From NCBI GenBank assembly GCA_023400055.1, contig JAEXFN010000004.1:1-64000 (forward strand): a DNA stretch of 64,000 nt. The letters are read 5' to 3'. Position numbers and translations under genes: made by a program. A model generated the notes under the pieces. The model worked only from the letters and a program-made list of their open reading frames with translations, was not told the DNA's origin and ran no database searches. The stretch is from Bacillota bacterium (GTDB taxonomy: Bacteria; Bacillota; UBA4882; UBA8346). This document shows positions 62,601-64,000 of this stretch, piece after piece (the first letter of the stretch is position 1; every line of letters begins with the position of its first letter).

Positions 62601-63244
62601 GAGACATTGCCCAGCTCGCGCAGGATCCCGTCCACCTGATCCAGCTCGGCGCCGAGCCGCTCCCGCTCGGCCTTGACTTTCTCGCTCAGCTTGCTGCCGT
62701 ATTCGGCCAGGGCGAAGATGCGCTCCATCATCCGCACCCGATCGGCGTCGCGCAGCTTCAAAAACTGCGAGAACTCCCCCTGGGGCAGCACTACCGAGCG
62801 GGTGAAGTCTTCCATGGTCAACCCGATGATCTCCTCGACCTTCCGGGTGACCTCGGTCGGCCCGTCGGCCAGGATCGTTTCCGTTTCGGCGCCCAGTTCG
62901 ATCAGACGGCAGACTCCGGCCGTCACTGAGTCCCGCTTATCCTTGTTCCGCCGGAAGCTCCGCTCTACCCGATAGCTGCGCCGGTCGTCCGCCGGCCCGA
63001 TGGCGAAGGTGAAGGCCACCTCCAGCCGGTCCTTCTGGCTGTTCAGGATCCCTTGGGTATTCTTGGCGGCCCGTTTCACCGAGCCGTACAAAGCCAGGGT
63101 CATCGCGTCGAGGATGGTCGACTTGCCGCTGCCGGTGGGCCCGAAGATCCCGAACAGTCCCGCCCCGGCCAGCTCGGCGAAGTCCACTTCCTGCCGTTCC
63201 TTGAAACTATGTAAACCCTCGATGGCTACCTTAAGCGGTCGCAT
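59621..63244 (-). CDS. sbcC: DNA repair exonuclease subunit SbcC
   Basis: 1207 residues. N-terminal ATPase half with Walker A GPTGSGKST (35-43) and the Q-loop at LPQGEFSQFLKLRDADR; two long coiled-coil arms joined by a zinc hook with CPVCG at about the middle; C-terminal half with signature LSGGETFLVSLALAL and Walker B FFFLDEGFGTLD. With SbcD it forms the Mre11/Rad50-type nuclease that opens DNA hairpins and processes breaks. The ATG behind GAGGTGA is used and overlaps the end of sbcD by 14 bases, so the two are translated together. Confidence 0.95.
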   Translation of the reverse strand: MRPLKVAIEGLHSFKERQEVDFAELAGAGLFGIFGPTGSGKSTILDAMTLALYGSVKRAAKNTQGILNSQKDRLEVAFTFAIGPADDRRSYRVERSFRRNKDKRDSVTAGVCRLIELGAETETILADGPTEVTRKVEEIIGLTMEDFTRSVVLPQGEFSQFLKLRDADRVRMMERIFALAEYGSKLSEKVKAERERLGAELDQVDGILRELGNVSGETLQQLREELERKEAERRAIVARAAAVEQDYARVAALWQLQQELERLRQDEQEHLREQAAHLERCAILRRAEAAEAVRPYDEAYQRAGASCQASRRELEAAAALYGEAETRHDRLAAAFNAAETAFREEQPGWIARQARLQPLVAETAELQRKEADLAALETYQNGLAARVSEHQSRLAKGEKYKAEKEADRKRLEEELASLMVLVDLRERVQAGVRLEQEYLNRQAEVAKLSATRTADEAIRDALAERLAAQGATTQQIVAQIERLEKVRSEHTQAKPGDLSSYAAQYERLSRLERQLDGLAALSAAIQSGQNELAGLDERLREHERHLEEGRSRIAELERQSAALEAERQRRQAALKEQETANAAAVLAANLAAGTPCPVCGSAHHPRLAIGPDPAALQRERAELAELEATLERLRQSIDQLNRETVQHQTRRAGDAEQRTRLREKQQAAVQQWTALGAGLPAVWIDRPPERWPELLQIEQERLQAFHAAITAWETRDGELERELAGLRQQRLEQERVVAQLGAEWAACRSGLERLERELAPAQQALADMAAEYEASRAELGLTAGFAEQSQQISAKDKASEEGRGKLAVILQELEKADRLYEKLQTELETARAEWTGREADRRNLEREIQERRAKLREITGDRPVEALLAEAGQALALLEENLAAAKTAYESSRETLQALANRRSAALQQQELAQAALDQAEAALGQKLSANGFTTTAAFAAALRTATERQQLKEACSAFEDTAKMLAAQIEQNLAKLGDQTIPPEAWEEIQAVRGQAGAAKERIAGEIGGLESTLANMAAKYERIRLYQKDRQQLAGRKAQADEMHRLLQGDAFVAYIAEEHLRYILQDASGRLQNLTNGRYLLKLDENKDFIICDNGNGGLARPVSSLSGGETFLVSLALALALSAKIQLNGRNPLEFFFLDEGFGTLDPALLEVVLDSLERLQQEHLVIGLISHLPELRNRIPRRLIIRPADLDGSGSQVRIERG

Positions 63245-64000
63245 CCGGTTCACCTCCCGCGGGTCGCTCCTCCGCCCGGACGCTCTCCCCGGCGGCGATC
63301 TCCAGGAAATAATCGAGCAGCTCCGGCTTGGGCGGCACCCCGGTCCTCGCCTGGTAGAACCCGGCGAACAACTCCGGCAGCGGCTTGGCCAACCGGCTCT
63401 CCTCGGGCCCGGCCGGCCCGGCCGGATCGACGATCACCGGCCGGATGCCGATGATCTCTGGCCGCGCGTTGCGCAAGGTTTTGATCTCTTCCTGGGAAAG
63501 CGGCCCGTCGACCCAGATCTCCAGATCGATCCAGGCTCCCGCGTCCCGGCCGGACTGGCACCAGGCGATCGCTTCGGCCACCCCTTCCTTGGCCACCCAG
63601 CGGACCAGCGGCCGGCCGCTCGATAACGGCACCTTCTCGACCACGGCCGCTTCGCCCGGCCGGGCGTCGATCAGAAAGACCGCTTTCTGGCAGCCGCTCT
63701 CCGAGAAACTGTACTGCAAGAGCGATCCGGCGTAATAAGCGGCGCCCTTGAAGCCCAGCGCCCGCTGCGGTTTATGCAGGTGACCCAGGGCCACATAATG
63801 AGCGCTCCCCGGCAATTGGTCCGGGGTCACCGTCAATGCCCCGCCCAGCTGGATCGGACGCTCCGAGTCACAACCGTCGCCGCCCATGATAAAAAGATGG
63901 CTCAGTGCCAGGTTGACGGTGTCCGGCCGGAAGTGCTCCGCCAGCTCGGCGAAGATCCGGCCGACCTTGGCCGAGTAGGCCTGTTGCAGCAGCTCCTCGT
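63231..64000 (-). CDS. sbcD: DNA repair exonuclease subunit SbcD, C-terminal part (gene runs off window)
   Basis: The visible 256 residues are the C-terminal two thirds of SbcD/Mre11: LSHLFIMGGDG, the metal-binding HYVALGHLHKPQ, then the capping domain and a C-terminal tail. The frame stays open to the window edge through AYSAKVGRIFAELAEHFRP, so the N-terminal phosphoesterase motifs lie outside. An internal Met at 63887 is not the start. It is the partner of sbcC just downstream. Confidence 0.92.
   Translation of the reverse strand, partial: EELLQQAYSAKVGRIFAELAEHFRPDTVNLALSHLFIMGGDGCDSERPIQLGGALTVTPDQLPGSAHYVALGHLHKPQRALGFKGAAYYAGSLLQYSFSESGCQKAVFLIDARPGEAAVVEKVPLSSGRPLVRWVAKEGVAEAIAWCQSGRDAGAWIDLEIWVDGPLSQEEIKTLRNARPEIIGIRPVIVDPAGPAGPEESRLAKPLPELFAGFYQARTGVPPKPELLDYFLEIAAGESVRAEERPAGGEPDATA

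Overview
The window looks like chromosomal DNA of a spore-forming member of the Bacillota that probably has an outer membrane. Sporulation is shown by spoIID, a spoIIQ-type gene, spoIIID and mbl in their conserved order (about 47.5-43.8 kb, minus strand), plus two Spo0E-type phosphatase genes. An outer membrane is suggested by a secreted beta-barrel protein ending in a C-terminal Phe (9868-10524) and an RND efflux pump with its adaptor (26.0-30.3 kb). GC content is moderately high by eye, intergenic DNA is AT-richer, and many starts are TTG or GTG behind strong GGAGG-type ribosome sites. This fits a Hydrogenispora/Limnochordia-like or other diderm firmicute, but the taxonomy is inference.

Layout. 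0.3-2.9 kb: an unusual fusion of a class III aminotransferase with an acyl-ACP-reductase-like domain. 3.4-8.5 kb: a membrane-anchored glucodextranase-C-type protein and the operon cheR-acpS-nnr-alr-(lipoyl-like). 9-11.3 kb: nitroreductase, outer-membrane protein, TetR. 11.9-17.2 kb: a GntR-mannonate dehydratase-sugar ABC transporter operon for sugar acid or oligouronide use. 17.5-21.4 kb: YdjM-like membrane protein, two Spo0E paralogs bracketing a DUF3800-like gene. 21.8-31 kb: two drug-efflux systems (MarR, TetR-HlyD-MFS; TetR-adaptor-RND). 31.3-34.2 kb: SANT/RsfA-like regulator, class 3 lipase, PspC. 34.6-38.9 kb: a GntR regulator with an electron-confurcating lactate dehydrogenase (EtfB, ferredoxin-EtfA, LctD). 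39.3-43.6 kb: HAD phosphatase, ACT protein and phenylacetate-CoA ligase behind a T-box, and TtcA. 43.8-48.1 kb: sporulation and shape genes. 48.3-54.2 kb: a TRAP dicarboxylate-type transporter with a CitA/CitB-like two-component system. 54.5-59.5 kb: 2H phosphoesterase, membrane proteins, threonine aldolase, tRNA-Lys, tRNA-Met and aroA. 59.6 kb to the end: sbcC and the 3' part of sbcD.

The most unusual signal is intergenic. Four tandem arrays (1-168, 8567-8839, 20530-20739 with degenerate flanks, 38912-39194) all have a unit of exactly 21 bp. Two arrays share one sequence and the other two differ, yet three of the four keep the same geometry: 5-bp inverted arms, 8-bp interior, 3-bp spacer. 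I do not recognise this as a described element. Other points of interest are the aminotransferase/acyl reductase fusion, a T-box with a probable Phe specifier in front of paaK, a hairpin covering a ribosome binding site, a paired GntR operator, and a dispersed hairpin element found twice. No insertion sequence, prophage or CRISPR array was seen.
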